A DNA stretch of 64,000 nucleotides from Macrobrachium rosenbergii. Lineage: Eukaryota > Arthropoda > Malacostraca > Decapoda > Palaemonidae. How positions within the stretch are numbered: position 1 is the stretch's first letter; every line of letters begins with the position of its first letter. The stretch is from NCBI RefSeq assembly GCF_040412425.1, contig NC_089768.1, positions 417,001 through 481,000 of the forward strand, in the 5' to 3' direction. The notes beneath the pieces were generated by a model that worked only from the letters and a program-made list of their open reading frames with translations, searched no databases and was not told the origin of the DNA. The translations under genes were made by a program, and so were the position numbers. Below, piece by piece: positions 10,249-21,770 of this stretch.

Positions 10249-12430
10249 ACTGTTCGCTGTGAGGAGCGGGTGCACCGCCTCCCTCCAACAACCTTACGGT
10301 CACGTAGTTTGCGGACCCACGCTGGTTGTGCGGTCCGACTGGATGACCTGGTTGTCTGGCACCCTGATGGTTGTGAGGTTTGCTTTGCTCTCTGCACAAC
10401 TGTCCAGGATGAGTCGGTAAGTGACAGTCTTTTACTCCCGCTTTATGCTCCTCATATTGTATATTGTTTATGAGGTTCCCGGAATGGTTTTCGTTCTTAG
10501 CTAATTGTTGGTTTTCTTACAGGCGGACGAAGCTTCCAAGAAGTCTGCCTTGGAATCCCTCCGGGCCTGGGTGGCTGGGTTTGGCAGGAACGTTCCGTCG
10601 GGGAAGCCCTACGTCCTCGACGCCAGGTTGAGGACTTGCTCTACCCGGCGCACGGGTGGCGGCCGCAGTGCCTGAAGACCTTGCCACCCCTATCATCCAG
10701 CAAATCCGGGATGAGACCCAGCCACCCCAAGTGGATATCCTCTACGCTGAGGTCTCGGAGGATGTAGCCGCCTGGATCTTAACCTGGAACCGATGAACAT
10801 AGAGCAGGACCAGGTGGTAAGTGGTGAGGTAAGTGAGGTTGTTGGGGCGGGCCCCCTTTATTTGACTCCCCTGCTTCATCCATCTCTTCTTTTCAGGTTT
10901 TGTGAAGTCTTCCTCCTTGGGTGATAGAGCTCCGTCTGCTATCCCCAAGTTGAAGTTGAAGACTTCATGGAAGGCGAAGGGCTACAAGTCCTCGACTTCC
11001 AAGAAGGCACGCCCTTCCCCCGTCGAAGGCTAAGGTTTCAGGACCTGTAGCCTCCGGGAGCAAGTCTGGTTCCTCCAGCAAAGGCGCGAGTAAGAGGGCT
11101 GCAAAACCAAGCCCTCCTCGCCAACCTGCTTTTGACGCAGAGGCCTTTGCAAATCAGCTCTATAAGCGTTTACAGAGGACCTAGATACTAGATTTAATAA
11201 AATCTCTGAGAAGTTGGCCAGTCATGATAACATACTGGCGGGAATGGCTCACCCACCCCAGCCGAACCACAGTATGTTATCCCCGACACTGCGGACCTCC
11301 GCCGTTCGATGTCGGTAACCCTTGGCGCCGCACTCCGGGCCATCCAACATGATGGCAAGCTGACACTTGATGGTCTTGGCACGAGACGGTTGGAGGAATT
11401 GGAGTTCTTCCCCGATCTCCTGCCCCCTTACCCAGGCTTCGTGAGGCTTACGGAGGAAGCTTGGATTCGGTCAGACAAGGTTCCTAGGAGACTGTCATCG
11501 TCCCTAGGGACCAAGCTCAGTCGGCTCTTCTGCGCACTCTGACGGAGTGGCAGGCAGACAACACGAAGTTGACTCCTTTCAAGGGCAACTTTACTATGTT
11601 CACCCTGGGAGACAACCTACCCACCCCTTGCTTGGACAAAGTCGCTCTGGCTACGGCCCGAGCGTGCTTTGATGGTAATCCATTACCACAGCTAAGAGAG
11701 ACAGACCCTACTTCCTGGTATTCCCAGGAAGTAATGAGTTCTGGGTTGGACGCCCGTCCACTTTCACTGGTCGGGAAGCTGGACCCCTTCTGCGCTTCCA
11801 CGCAGTTCAGTGAGCAGCTCCCAAGCTGCCGGAAGCTTTATTGAAAGCGGAGTTTGATGCCCGGACTCAAGTTAGCCCGGTCCTTGAACTCCGTATGCCT
11901 TACGGAAGCTACTGCCGTCTCCTGCTCGGACGAACCATTCTTCCAAGTTTTGGCTAAATCCTTGCTGGCTGGCTTCCAGTCTGACTTGTTTGAATTTATC
12001 ATGGCCAGACTGGAATGTAGGAAGTTCATCTTTGCCGATGCGACTATCCGCCACGAGCCTAACAAGCTCGTTAAAAGCTCGATCTGGGGACCTAACCTCT
12101 TCCCTGAAGAGGAGGTCACGAACGTTATGGCTGAGGCTACACGGGCCAACCAGAGTCTTCGTTCTCGCTGGGGCATTTCTGCCTATAAGCGTAAGACCCC
12201 AGAATCAGCCGGCCCCCAATCGAGAGGAGGCAAACGTTTCAGGAGGCATAAGAGGCCCCACCATCAGGCGGTAGTCCAAGCCGTCCCGGTCTCGGCAGTA
12301 GCACAGCCTTCTACTTCCAAGGCTCACCCCCAACAGTATGTGCTGGTCCAACCAGCTGCACCCTCCTATGTGGCTTCACCGCATACAACCCCACATATGA
12401 GGGCCGTGGTTTTTTCACGGCCTTAATAGG
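10249..12430 (+). pseudogene. DIRS copy A gag-like ORF region with intron
   Basis: The region opens with a Cys/His-rich module (TVRCEE, then THAGC, then WHPDGCEVCFALC). A canonical intron at 10417-10522 interrupts it in phase 0 and joins QDES to ADEASKKSALESL. The following segment has an acidic portion, a serine/lysine portion near 10950-11100, and a conserved helical part at 11300-12180 that includes ATARACF and WGPNLFPEEEV. The C-terminus is basic and Gln/Pro-rich. By position this is the DIRS gag, which should bind element RNA. One-base differences from copy B at about 10270, 10310, 10660, 10890 and 11540 break the frame. Confidence 0.7.
10417..10522 (+). other. Conserved spliceosomal intron in DIRS gag, copy A
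   Basis: The donor tcg|gtaagt and acceptor ttttcttacag|gcg bound a 106-bp intron. The exons on both sides are in phase 0 (codon TCG, then GCG). Copy B has the same intron at 31103-31219 with the same border sequences. Read without splicing, the frame meets a stop. Confidence 0.75.
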
Positions 12431-12439
12431 GTTGCAAGG

Positions 12440-14310
12440 GGAGGAAGAGGCAAAGCCCCTCATAGAGGGAAGCCCAACACCACCCCAAGGGGAAGACCTG
12501 GACGTGGTAGGGGAATAAACCCACTCCCTCCCACTGAGAGAACACAGGTAGGCGGTCGCCTGTTTTGGTTCAGGGACCAATGGACCTTCAGCCCTTGGGC
12601 ACACAGCATTGTGTCCAAAGGACTAGGATGGAGCTGGATCAAAACCCTCCTCCTCTAACCAGGTTTTACCAGCCACCCACATCAATCCTAAAGGATTACG
12701 TGACAGAATTGCTCAACAAACGAGCAATAAAGAAAGTAAGGCACCTAAAGTTTCAAGGCAGGTTATTCACTGTTCCCAAAAAGACTCCGATCAGCAAAGA
12801 GTGATCCTGGATCTGTCGCGTCTAAATCTCTACATAAAATGCGACAAATTTCGCATGCTTACGGTAGCTCAAGTTCGGACTCTACTTCCGCGTGGAGCCG
12901 TCACCACCTCTATCGATCTTTCAGACGCTTATTATCACGTCCCGTTGCGCGGAACTTCTCTCAGTTCCTCGGTTTCAGACTCGGGAATCAAGCCTACTCC
13001 CTTCAGGGTCATGCCCTTCGGTCTGAACATTGCGCCCAGGATATTCACAAAGCTGGCGGACACGGTAGTACAACAACTCCGGTCTCGAGGATATCCCTAG
13101 CAGCATATTTGGACGATTGGATAATTTGGGCACCAACAGTTCCGGAGTGTCAGAAAGCTACGTCCATAGTCATCAATTTCCTGGAGTCGCTGGGTTTTCA
13201 ACTGAACAGAGAGAAGTCCCGCCTGACTCGGAGTCCCGGTTTCAGTGGTTGGGTCTCCAGTGGGATCTGTCATCTCACACGCTGTCTCTTCCGCCTCCCA
13301 AGAGGAAAGAGATAGCATCTCTCACCAGGAGATTCCTCAAAAATCCATCAGCATCCCGCCGGTCCCAAGAAAGGGTCCTTGGATCTCTTCAGTTTGCCTC
13401 AGTGACAGACCTGCTCTTAAAAGCGAAATTAAAAGACATAAACAGAGTGTGGCGGAGTCGAGCCAATGTCAAGCTCAGAGACAAGGTCTCCTCTATTCCT
13501 CAAATCTTAAAGACAAGATTGCGACCTTGGACCTCGGTCAGAGGCCTGTCCAAAACAGTTCCGCTTCAATTTCCCCCTCCGGCACTAGTTGTTCACACAG
13601 ACGCTTCCCTAAGCGGCTGGGGGGGATATTCACCAAAACAAAAAGTACAAGGAACGTGGTCCACAATGTTTCAGCAGTTCCATATAAATACCCTGGAAGC
13701 TATGGCGGTCTTTCTAACTCTGAAGAAAATCCGCCCCCAACCGGATTCATATCAGGTTGGTATTGGACAGCGCAGTGGTAGTTCATTGCATCAACAGGGG
13801 CGGCTCCAAATCAGGCCGAGTAAACCAAGTAATGGTTGCTATCTTCTCCCTGGCGAACAAGCACGGCTGGCACCTGTCAGCCACCCACCTAGCGGGGGTA
13901 CGGAACGTGGTGGCGGATTCCCTGTCCAGGACTACTCCGTTGGAGACGGAGTGGTCCCTGGACGTGGAATCTTTCAAATGGATTTGCCGCCGGTTCCGGG
14001 CCTCCAAGTGGATCTGTTCGCAACGGAGAGCAACTTCAAGCTCCCCTGTTATGTGGCCCCCAACCTGGACCCTCAGGCGTACGCCACAGACGCAATGACA
14101 GTAGATTGGAACAGTTGGGAGAAGATTTATCTTTTCCCCCCAATAAATTTACTGCTGAAAGTTTTACACAAACTCAGGACATTCAAAGGTCAATTAGCCC
14201 TAGTAGCCCCTATTGGCCGAAGAGCAATTGGTTCCCTCTTCTTCAGGAACTGGGATTACGGAGTCTTCGGATTCCCAAGCCCATTCTGACTCAGACAGTA
14301 CAAACCAAGA
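12440..14310 (+). pseudogene. DIRS copy A reverse transcriptase and RNase H
   Basis: RT motifs in order: FTVPKK near 12765; ILDLSRLNLYIKCDKF at 12802; SIDLSDAYYHVPL near 12912; FRVMPFGLNIAPRIFTKL at about 13003; and the catalytic AAYLDDWIIW at 13100-13130. RNase H follows with VVHTDASLSGWGG (about 13585), the LEAMAVFL glutamate region (13696), LDSAVVVHCINRGG (13760) and NVVADSLSR (13900). Then comes the DIRS-typical segment beginning VDLFATESN, ending near LLQELGL. In intact elements this makes DNA from element RNA and leads to a circular intermediate. At least four frame changes separate these blocks. Confidence 0.85.
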
Positions 14311-14401
14311 CTGTGTCAGCTTCCTCAAGAATTCAGAATGCCCTAGTTTTATGGACTTTATAAAATTCGCAGCCCAAAAGGAGCAAACATTGACCCTGTC
14401 A

Positions 14402-15345
14402 ACACTCTGTTTTTAGAATCAGATAAAAGAGATTCTACTCTTAAACAGTATGACTCAGCAGTCAAAAAAATTAGCCTCCTTCCTAAAAGCATCTGAAGCC
14501 AAAATCATGACAGCTAATTTAGGAGTTTCCTTCTTTAGATCATTGTTTGAGAAAGGCCTTGCTCCGGCCACTATTACCACAGTCAAGTCAGCACTGAAGA
14601 AAGTATTTCTTTACGGCTTTAAAATCGACCTTACAGATTCCTACTTTTCATCTATCCCCAGAGCATGCGCTCGTCTGAGACCAGTATCACGCCCACAGTC
14701 TGTTACGTGGTTTCTCAATGACGTCCTCAAGTTAGCATCAGAGATGGATAACTTTCATTGCTCTTATCAGGATCTGTTAAGGAAGACTTTATTTTTGATT
14801 AGCTTGGCTTCAGGTGCTAGAATCTCAGAGCTGTCGGCTCTCACTAGAGGTGATAATTATGTGAACTTCCTCCCGTCTGGAGAGGTCCTCCTTTCCCCTG
14901 ACCCTAGATTTTTAGCTAAGAACGAAGACCCACAGGACAGGTGGTCTCCTTGGAAGGTGGTGCCCCTTCCTCAAGACCAGTCTTTATGTCCAGTTTATAC
15001 ACTTAAATCTTACCTTTTAAGAACTCCACAGAGTAAGTCGGGTCCTCTTTTTATCAGGGAGAAAGGTGGTACTCTTTCACTAAATGCTATAAGACAACAA
15101 ATTCTATATTTCATTAAACAGGCCAACCCAGATTCAGTTCCCAAGGTTCATGATATTCGAGCAGTTGCTACTTCCATTAATTACTTTCATAATATGGACT
15201 TTTCAGGAGTTATCTAAATTTACGGGTTGGAAATCACCTCTAGTGTTTAAACGCCACTATTTAAAATCGCTCGAAGCCCTGAAATTTTCTACCATAGCTG
15301 TGGGAAGTGTCATCTCCCCACCTTAATTAATCATATCCTTATCCT
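14402..15345 (+). pseudogene. DIRS copy A tyrosine recombinase, frameshifted
   Basis: The main frame 14450-15217 has an N-terminal core-binding part with FRSLFEKGLAPATITT, then the catalytic arginine in SGARISELSAL (about 14815), and the HDIR box (VHDIRAVATS, about 15150). One extra base near 15206 shifts the frame and ends it at GVI. The remaining GWKSPLVF and RHYL segment with the catalytic tyrosine is in another frame at about 15225-15270. In DIRS elements this enzyme inserts the circular DNA intermediate. As read, copy A would yield an enzyme without its nucleophile. Confidence 0.85.
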
Positions 15346-15903
15346 TTCCTTTCCCCCCCGCCCGCCTGCCTCATTTACTTCTCTGCTTATTCTCCTGGTT
15401 GATTATACCTCACTGCCTGGCTCCTCATATTGATGTTTCTTGTATCTGTTGATGGAAAAAATGTAATCTGACATGCCATGATTGTTTTTCTTATGGGGTA
15501 CTGGACAGTTTTTATTTGGCTCCACGTACCCCAGATATATGTATATGTTCTGTATATGTTAATGCTCATTGATTTTGTCTCTTTCGTGTTTAGCCTAAGT
15601 TTACGTGTATAGTATTAAGGTTATATTTGCAGTTATTTTGTGCACTTTTCATGTTTCACCTTGCTTTAAGTAATTTTAAGATTTTTGGGGCTTCTTCTCC
15701 ATCAGACCGGGACCTCCCCATGTTTCATAGTATTAAGTTTTTTGATGTGACTTAGATTTAGTATGCCTTAGTCTTAGTATTCTTGCTACATGGAAGAGAT
15801 TGCTTGATTAAAATTATTTTGGTAAAACTTTTGCCTTTTCTTCAGATTACCCCCCATTTCTTTTTCCTGGTAGTTGCAGCCTTGGCATGATTCTCTATCA
15901 CTA
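15346..15903. other. 3' untranslated region of DIRS copy A
   Basis: AT-rich sequence after the recombinase and before the internal complementary region. It is conserved with copy B (25737-26300). No ORF is supported. A polyadenylation signal would be expected here; none was assigned with confidence. Confidence 0.5.
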
Positions 15904-15992
15904 TTTCACCGGCTGACACGGGACTGAACTCAGAAAAGGGATTTTGACAAAGGAAAAATCTATTTCTGAGGAAGGTCCCGTGTCACCCGGTG
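15904..15992. repeat. Internal complementary region of DIRS copy A
   Basis: The first half (tttcaccggctgacacggga to about 15935) is the reverse complement of the element's 5' terminus. The second half (gggattttgacaaagg onward to 15992) is the reverse complement of its 3' terminus. They abut at about 15936, so this block is a copy of the end-to-end circle junction in reverse. That is the defining feature of DIRS-1-type replication. Confidence 0.9.
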
Positions 15993-16060
15993 ACCCTCCC
16001 TGGATCACCTAGTACTCTCCCCCCCCTCTTGCACATGCCAAGTCTGGGGTTAGTGCTAGC

Positions 16061-16390
16061 ATGGAATGAGGTAGGTGGCGCTGGTGTCGCCGTCCTGGCG
16101 GGTGTTGGGTGTGGGGGCTGTAACGGCTCACCGCTCTGTTCCGGGGATTTTGATAGGGAGAGATCTTTCGAGTAGGTTTCCGTGGTAGTGGTATTTCACT
16201 CACCCTCCTTATACCGACGTCTTCCTAGAAGACGCTCGACTGGGGGTAGTAACCCCAGCTTTCCTGAAAGCTCTTTTTCTCTGGTATATCTAGCAATGTT
16301 ATACCTAGAAATTCGTGCTGTAATGGAATTTCACCGGGTGACACGGGACCTTCCTCAGAAATAGATTTTTCCTTTGTCAAAATCCCTTTT
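16061..16390. repeat. Right inverted terminal repeat of DIRS copy A
   Basis: Reverse complement of 8180-8482, followed by the right-only extension atagatttttcctttgtc and aaaatccctttt. The host or older repeat sequence resumes at about 16391 (tcctccagctgc). Confidence 0.88.
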
Positions 16391-16667
16391 TCCTCCAGCT
16401 GCAGGAACAAAGTGGGGTGTGAGGTGGGATCATAATAAAAAACTCTGGTTAGTATACTGTACCTGGAAAAACATAAGTTCCTTAAAACATTTATTATTTG
16501 TTCCAACAAAAAATCCACCATTGCCTTTCATTTAAAAGACTTACTCCCTAGGTTGGAAGGACATCTCTGACAACTGACTGCACTTGAATCCTACCTGGAA
16601 TTGTCATGCTCTCAGTTGTGGCACAAGGGGTGACAGAGTGGTAGGGCTGTGGCCATGAGTGAGACTC

Positions 16668-16699
<32 letters not shown>

Positions 16700-17400
16700 A
16701 AGCCCTAAATGAAATAATGGGAGAACCACAAAATACCCTGTAAGAGAATTCAAGTCAGAAAGTAGCTAATTCTTGCTAATATCAAGTGATGGATTCAGAA
16801 ACTGGCTCAACCCATCCTATCCAAAACCCTTATTAAAACAGAGTGGAGGGAGACGCACCTGAGGAGCTATGCTAAGATTGGGTGCTCAAAGTGTAGTTAC
16901 TTATATTTAACCTGACCCGGCTAATTCAGCCTAGATACTGCTCTGGGCAGGAGAAGGGCAAGAAAAAGAAAGTCCAATCACTCAACATTTTTACTCTCAG
17001 ACTTGCACTAAGTTAAAATACTTGAGTGGAGTGCTTGTCTCTCCAGACTGGACACAATTTGCTGTGTAACTACAACAGGTACCAAAGAGAAAGTATTCAG
17101 GGACTTGTGGGAAATGTCCATCCAGTAGAATGAAGTCAGGTTTGTCTACCCACACAAGACCCTTGTCTTCATTGCCCAGAAAACCAAAAAGTTCCTGCAG
17201 AAGGCCAGGGAGTGTCCCACACCCCAGACTTTAAGGGCTCTCTCACAAATGAATAAGCTCATTGGGTACCTCACAAAAACAGTAAGGAAGGGTTTCTCAA
17301 CACCACTTCCTTATGCATGCTTGTACTTATTAAAAGGTGCCAAAGCTCTGCACATATAGCACAGGTCCTCTTCAAGTTGTAGCTTACAGGCCAAATTTAG
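16391..17400. other. Spacer with a short (GA)n tract
   Basis: A (GA)n run lies at about 16668-16694. The remainder shows no transposon terminus, gene motif or tandem repeat that I recognise. Confidence 0.5.
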
Positions 17401-18116
17401 AACAAATGACGCTGGCATGGTTTGGTGATACACGTAGATGAGCCTACCATGACAAACAGACCAAATTTAATGCATGGAGACGAAACTGTTCAAATGAAAA
17501 TTATACCATTTTGTTGAGTCTCCCTGTGCTGCAAATACAACTTACATAGAGCCAAGAGAAATTACAATAATTCCTTGAGGAGGAAACCTGAAGGAATTAC
17601 GATACTCGGCTTCATCTGTGGTGGACCAAATTGGCATCATCCATCTTAGGGTCAGGCTCATCTTCCATTCCACCACTACTAACAGATAATGGTGGATTGG
17701 TTACTGGCCCTAGAAAAAAAAGGCTGAACTGCTTCACTGAGCTTTTGAAGCTAAGTGATCAGCTGAAGATGTCACTCTCCCTTGATACGTGTCATCCTGA
17801 ACCTATTCTTACAAAATGTGCATTTTGCTCCAGGGATGTTAAAAAAATTCTGGATAATCTTGATAGCTGGGGTGGAGAAGATCCTGATGGTTTCCTCCCT
17901 TGGTTTTTTAAAAAAAATTTCTTGTGTGTTGTCTCCCAAGATTACTAGATTCTATAGATTTTTATGTCAACGGAGTATCTTTGTGGATGACCGCAAGCTT
18001 CTGTATACCGTGCCTGTTCCAAACAGTGGCATATCTGCAGACTGCAGTACACACAGGACACTCTCTATTCTCCCTGTGCTCTCCAAAGGTGCTGAAAAAC
18101 TTACTTTTAAGCCACT
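17400..18116 (+). pseudogene. Jockey-like LINE, pre-RT linker and first RT motifs
   Basis: Across one or two frame changes the sequence reads AWFGD and AYHDKQT at about 17417-17460, then WWTKLASSILGSGSSSIPPL near 17620-17670, then CHPEPILTKCAF and LDSWGGEDPDGFLPWFFK, and finally THRTLSILPVLSKGAEKL by 18105. These match the endonuclease-RT linker and first RT block of arthropod Jockey-type LINEs, where the last motif reads YRPIS-LPVLSKV-EKL. It stops where the Tigger-like element begins, so the rest of the RT is missing or displaced. Confidence 0.72.
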
Positions 18117-18732
18117 GCAGTCGACCCCCACTATTTGCGGATTTTTCTGTGAAACCTATCTATAAATTATTCGCGGGAAACTCGCCTATTTGCGGATTTT
18201 TTCATAGAGCAATATTCTGTATTTGCATATTATTTTCATGATTGAATACTGCACTGTAAGTGCATATAAATTTTATGATAAAATAATGATTTACAGTACT
18301 AATTTTCAAATATTAATATTAAGTTTAGTAAGATTAAATAATAACATTAAATAAAAATAATACTTCTCTCTCTCTCTCTCTTACTGAGATGAGAGAATTT
18401 TTATGCATATGTAATATGTATGTCTATTGGTTTTGTATGATAAATAAATGATTTACCAATTTTCAAATATTAATACTAATGTAAACACAGCAAAATATTA
18501 ATTGATTCAAGAAAATATATATATAGTGAATTAGTAAGATTTTAGTTCAATAAATTTTTCCCCTCATCTTTTTCCCAGTCTTGTCCGAAAGCTTTGGAGC
18601 GAAGGGGGAGGGTGTAACCTGTCAAATATCTTGACATACTGACTGCGAGGGGTAGAAAGTGTTGCCACTCTTGGTTAAATATATGTTGTCCACTCAGTGG
18701 TGTCTCTCCCTTTCTCTCACCAAAGGTGAGAG

Positions 18733-18780
18733 ATGGATGGATAAATAGATAGATAGATAGATACATAGATAGAGAGGGAG
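18733..18780. repeat. GATA microsatellite
   Basis: Imperfect run of gata units (gatagatagatagatacata) inside the Tigger-like region. Confidence 0.8.
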
Positions 18781-18860
18781 AGTGGTTGATAGAAAAATAT
18801 ACATAATATATACTGTATTACTGACATTTGTAATTGTTTAACTGATGTAAGCAACTCAGT

Positions 18861-18861
<1 letters not shown>

Positions 18862-18908
<47 letters not shown>
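18862..18908. repeat. (CT)n microsatellite
   Basis: About 47 bp of perfect ct dinucleotides. The arginine/glutamate frame on the other strand is its artefact. Confidence 0.95.
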
Positions 18909-18911
<3 letters not shown>

Positions 18912-19179
18912 ATTGGCTGGAAGGGTTAGAAGTACATATGTATATATTACATATATTTTAAGGGTAAAATGTTTAAGATGACTTTGAAATGATATTAATA
19001 ACATCATTTCAAATATTAATACTATAGTAATAGGATAATAGTTTAAGGTATATTTGATGTAGGATGATACTTTAAGTATGCATTTGGTATTTGAACTTCC
19101 AAGATAGGCAGTTATAAGCATTTTTAGGGAGGTTTTAAGTATTTGCAGATTTTAGCTATTCATGGTGGATACGTAAGTG

Positions 19180-20000
19180 AATCGCTTTCAGCTCTCTGAC
19201 ATAGATGTGAAGACTCCATTCTTCTGGGGACCACATCGAGGAAACTTCCTGGTTCCCCAAGCGGGCTCACCAACCTAGTCAAGGCATCGAGAAGAAGTCT
19301 AGTCTCAGCGGATGAAAGAACTTCCCTTCCAAAAGTCATGTTTAGACAGCCACCACTGAAAGTTCAACTTAAATCCAAGGCTTTAGGGAAAAAGACGGTG
19401 TCCGGCTGTGTTTCCCTGTCCCCGTTGGTCTTGTGTTCCAAAACCTTCAAGCATTTTTTCCTTTGAAGGGAATCGAAGAAGTCAGTCATCCAGGAAAACC
19501 TGATGTTCATGCCCAGAAAATGAAGAAAAATGCAACAGGAGCGAGGACTTCAGAGAGGACTTGTGCCGAAGAGTCCAAAGCCTAGATCCCTGAACTGGAA
19601 GATCCTGTCTCGTAAGACGGACCTGAGATACTTTCCGGAGTCCAGACGTGGACATGGAAGGATATATCCTGCATATCCAGGGTTTCCATCCAATCGCCCT
19701 GCAGAATGGATGACAGGACTCTCTGGTTTGTCTCCATCTAGAACTTCGCTCTCTATTCAAAATGAAAAAGGGGACTGTGGGCCATGCAGACCCACGGACG
19801 ACCCTGCACACTTGCAAGTAACCGAGTGAATTTGCAGATCATCCTGCAGACTCGCAGACAACTGCGTGGGCTAATTGCCAACCCTGTTGACTCGTAACAG
19901 CCTTGCGGAGAAGTGGACATCCGTGCAGGCTCGACTTCTTATTTGGACTCGACGAGACCTCGTACAGACCAAAAACATATACTGAACTGCACATGGCGGA
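19180..20000 (-). pseudogene. Old DIRS family, reverse transcriptase fragment
   Basis: On the minus strand across frames: DWMETLDMQD followed by FHVHVW (about 19670-19715), then an FGLS-like segment, and HEHQVFLDD (about 19482-19510). These are the DAYFHV and LDD motifs of DIRS reverse transcriptases. Downstream, an ALDLS-type segment and a stretch to MESSHLCQ end near 19190. It differs clearly from family 1. Many stops; pseudogene. Confidence 0.6.
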
Positions 20001-20149
20001 AACTAATATCTGACACGCTTATAAAAAGCTTGAAAAGTCCATAAGAGATACAAAAGCCTAGGCACAGGATAACAGTGGCCTTGTCCAAAACCAGGAGTAA
20101 CAAATTCTTCTGCATTCACACAATCCTTTAAATTGAAAAAAATAGTCCA

Positions 20150-20470
20150 TGAGAGGGTGCTAGGCATTCAGCAGCAGGAGCCTAGTACTGGCTAGATAGT
20201 GCTGAGAGCTCTGGAACAAGCATCGGGCATTCGGGAATCAGTGCCAGGAGCTCAGAAGTTGATTCCAACGTTTGGGAATGTGTGTGCCGCTAGGGAGCAC
20301 TGGTCTGCGAGGGTTCAAAGCACTTTCTCTTCTAGCTTGAGCCCAAGTAAGTCTTCCAACAAAAGAACTCTCAGGAGAGAAGGTATTGCCATTCCAAAGA
20401 AAGTCAGACCGAGGAAGAGACAGTGGGAACCACAGCGAACTGCAGGAAGGCTGTGAGATGAGGCTAGCCT
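20150..20470. repeat. Degenerate short-period repeat, first block
   Basis: The wording gagctctggaacaagcatcg, ggcattcgggaatcagtgcc, aggagctcagaagttgattc shows a loose 20-25 bp period. It is like the clearer block at 21450-21770. Confidence 0.45.
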
Positions 20471-20472
20471 CC

Positions 20473-20935
20473 TTACTGATTGACAGGAAGTGGAGGATGG
20501 CAACCGTCAACTGCGTGTATCTTCAGTGGCTGTGTAGAATCAAAAAACGATACAGCACGTTCTGTCTGCGCCGGAAGCCTCAGAACTGGATGAAAACTAG
20601 AGATAAATTGCAAAACTCTCAAATGAAGTCTGTCTAACTTGACTAACATCTCGGTGGACAACAGAGTCCCCAGTAGACCCATCCAATAATGTTCCAGGTG
20701 AAAAAAGGGGGTAGAATTAGTGGACCACCTGAAAGTAGCTGTGATTCTCTTGGCAGATGGAAAGCCCGAAAATTCCAAGAGTTGAGACTGACATCAAAAA
20801 GCTGACTCTTGCGAAGGAGGCTGTGTTCTGAGGAAGAGGTGATGTAGGCCTGTAGGCAAAAATAACAGGGCTGTTTGCAACTGTCTCTTTCTCAGTAGAA
20901 AAGGAGCACCGAGATCTCTCTTCTTGAGATTTCAA
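20473..20935 (-). pseudogene. Old DIRS family, RT-RNase H connection fragment
   Basis: The minus-strand frame 20473-20778 has FSGFPSAKRI, then WMGLLGTLLSTEMLVKLDRL, HLRVLQF and an AVSFF segment. Intact DIRS proteins have the same block (LLG-LSS-E-LVP-GRLHMR-LQ) between RT and RNase H. Upstream frames to 20935 continue with stops. In a normal element this block comes after the LDD motif. Here, read in the same direction, it precedes it (19482-19817), so the region is rearranged. Confidence 0.6.
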
Positions 20936-21449
20936 AGAAAAGAGTGGAAATCTCTAACACCATCTCAACTGTCCTTGTCCGCACCAGACAGGACTAAAAG
21001 TCAATCTGAGGTGATGTCTCTCAGTAAACACTTGGGAATCCTCTATCTTCTTAGCCAGTACTCCTCCTGCCAGTCAAGAAAAACCTTTTACTTCAAAAAT
21101 CTTGACAAGATCTTCGACAAGGAGGTCTAGTTCCATCGAAGCACCAGAGGGAGGAAAGTCAAAAGACACTTGTCATGTTCCCTTTTCAACAAAAGCCAAA
21201 CTCCGAACTCCCTGAGAAACTTCCTGGAGGACGAAGAAAGTGCCAGAGAAAGTGCTTTCTTCAATAGGCTCACAAATTCGGGACAAAAAAGTCACTGTCT
21301 GCAAAGACAGGACTCCAAAACACGAATTGTCACTTAAAAGGGAGCAGACCGAAGAGAGACCAGGAGCCTGTGATCTGGCTGTTTGACGTTCAAAGGCAGG
21401 AGTCTGAGCCAGGCAGTCCCAGCTTACTATCGGCATTGGTTAATGGCCC

Positions 21450-21770
21450 TTGGTATTGAAGAGTTGGCAACTGGTGATTGAGGACTGGCACCAGCCACTT
21501 GAAAGCCGGAGACAGATGTTCGATCGCAAACTGACACTCAAGAAAGAACAGGGAATTCTTAGAAAAGACAGGCGCTGAGTACAAAAGAGGAACTGGCGCC
21601 AGACACTAGTAGGCTGGCGCCAGGGACATGAGAGCAGGTGCTAGGAGCTCTGTAAGCTGGCACCGGGTACTAGAGAGAGTGCCGAGCACCCAGGAACTGG
21701 TGTCAGGCGTTTGGGAATAGGCGCTGAGAGAACAGGAACTGGCGCCGGGCACTCAGGAAGACATCAATTT
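21450..21770. repeat. Degenerate minisatellite, unit about 20-25 bp
   Basis: Repeated phrases such as ggaactggcgccagacacta, gtaggctggcgccagggaca and ggaactggcgccgggcactc occur at about 21-26 bp spacing. Units have diverged. On the minus strand the units read as a Pro/Ser/Ala-rich pattern that may be a decayed gag segment. Confidence 0.6.

Larger units (their letters stand above)
8180..16390 (+). mobile_element. DIRS retrotransposon, family 1 copy A
   Basis: An 8.2 kb element with inverted terminal repeats of about 300 bp (8180-8482 and 16061-16390), a gag region, reverse transcriptase/RNase H, tyrosine recombinase, and an internal complementary region at 15904-15992. This is the DIRS-1 layout. 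The 3' end carries an extra stretch, ending near caaaatccctttt, beyond the part shared with the 5' end. No target duplication is seen, as expected for recombinase-mediated insertion of a circular intermediate. Copy B (25256-33431) is nearly the same in reverse. Both have frameshifts, so neither is autonomous as read. Confidence 0.92.
18117..19175. mobile_element. Possible Tigger/pogo-like non-coding element
   Basis: The start cagtcgacccccactatttg followed by cggatttttctgtg resembles pogo/Tigger termini, and two internal copies of ttgcggattttt are seen near 18135 and 18190. A weaker inverted partner is at about 19139-19172 (tatttgcagattttagctat). No transposase is visible. The inside is AT-rich with (CT)n and GATA microsatellites. 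The right boundary is approximate and the expected TA duplication is not clean. Confidence 0.45.

Noticed and set aside
10817..10896. Second possible intron in DIRS gag, copy A
   Set aside because: Copy B is open through the same stretch and splicing would break its frame. The apparent acceptor is likely chance.
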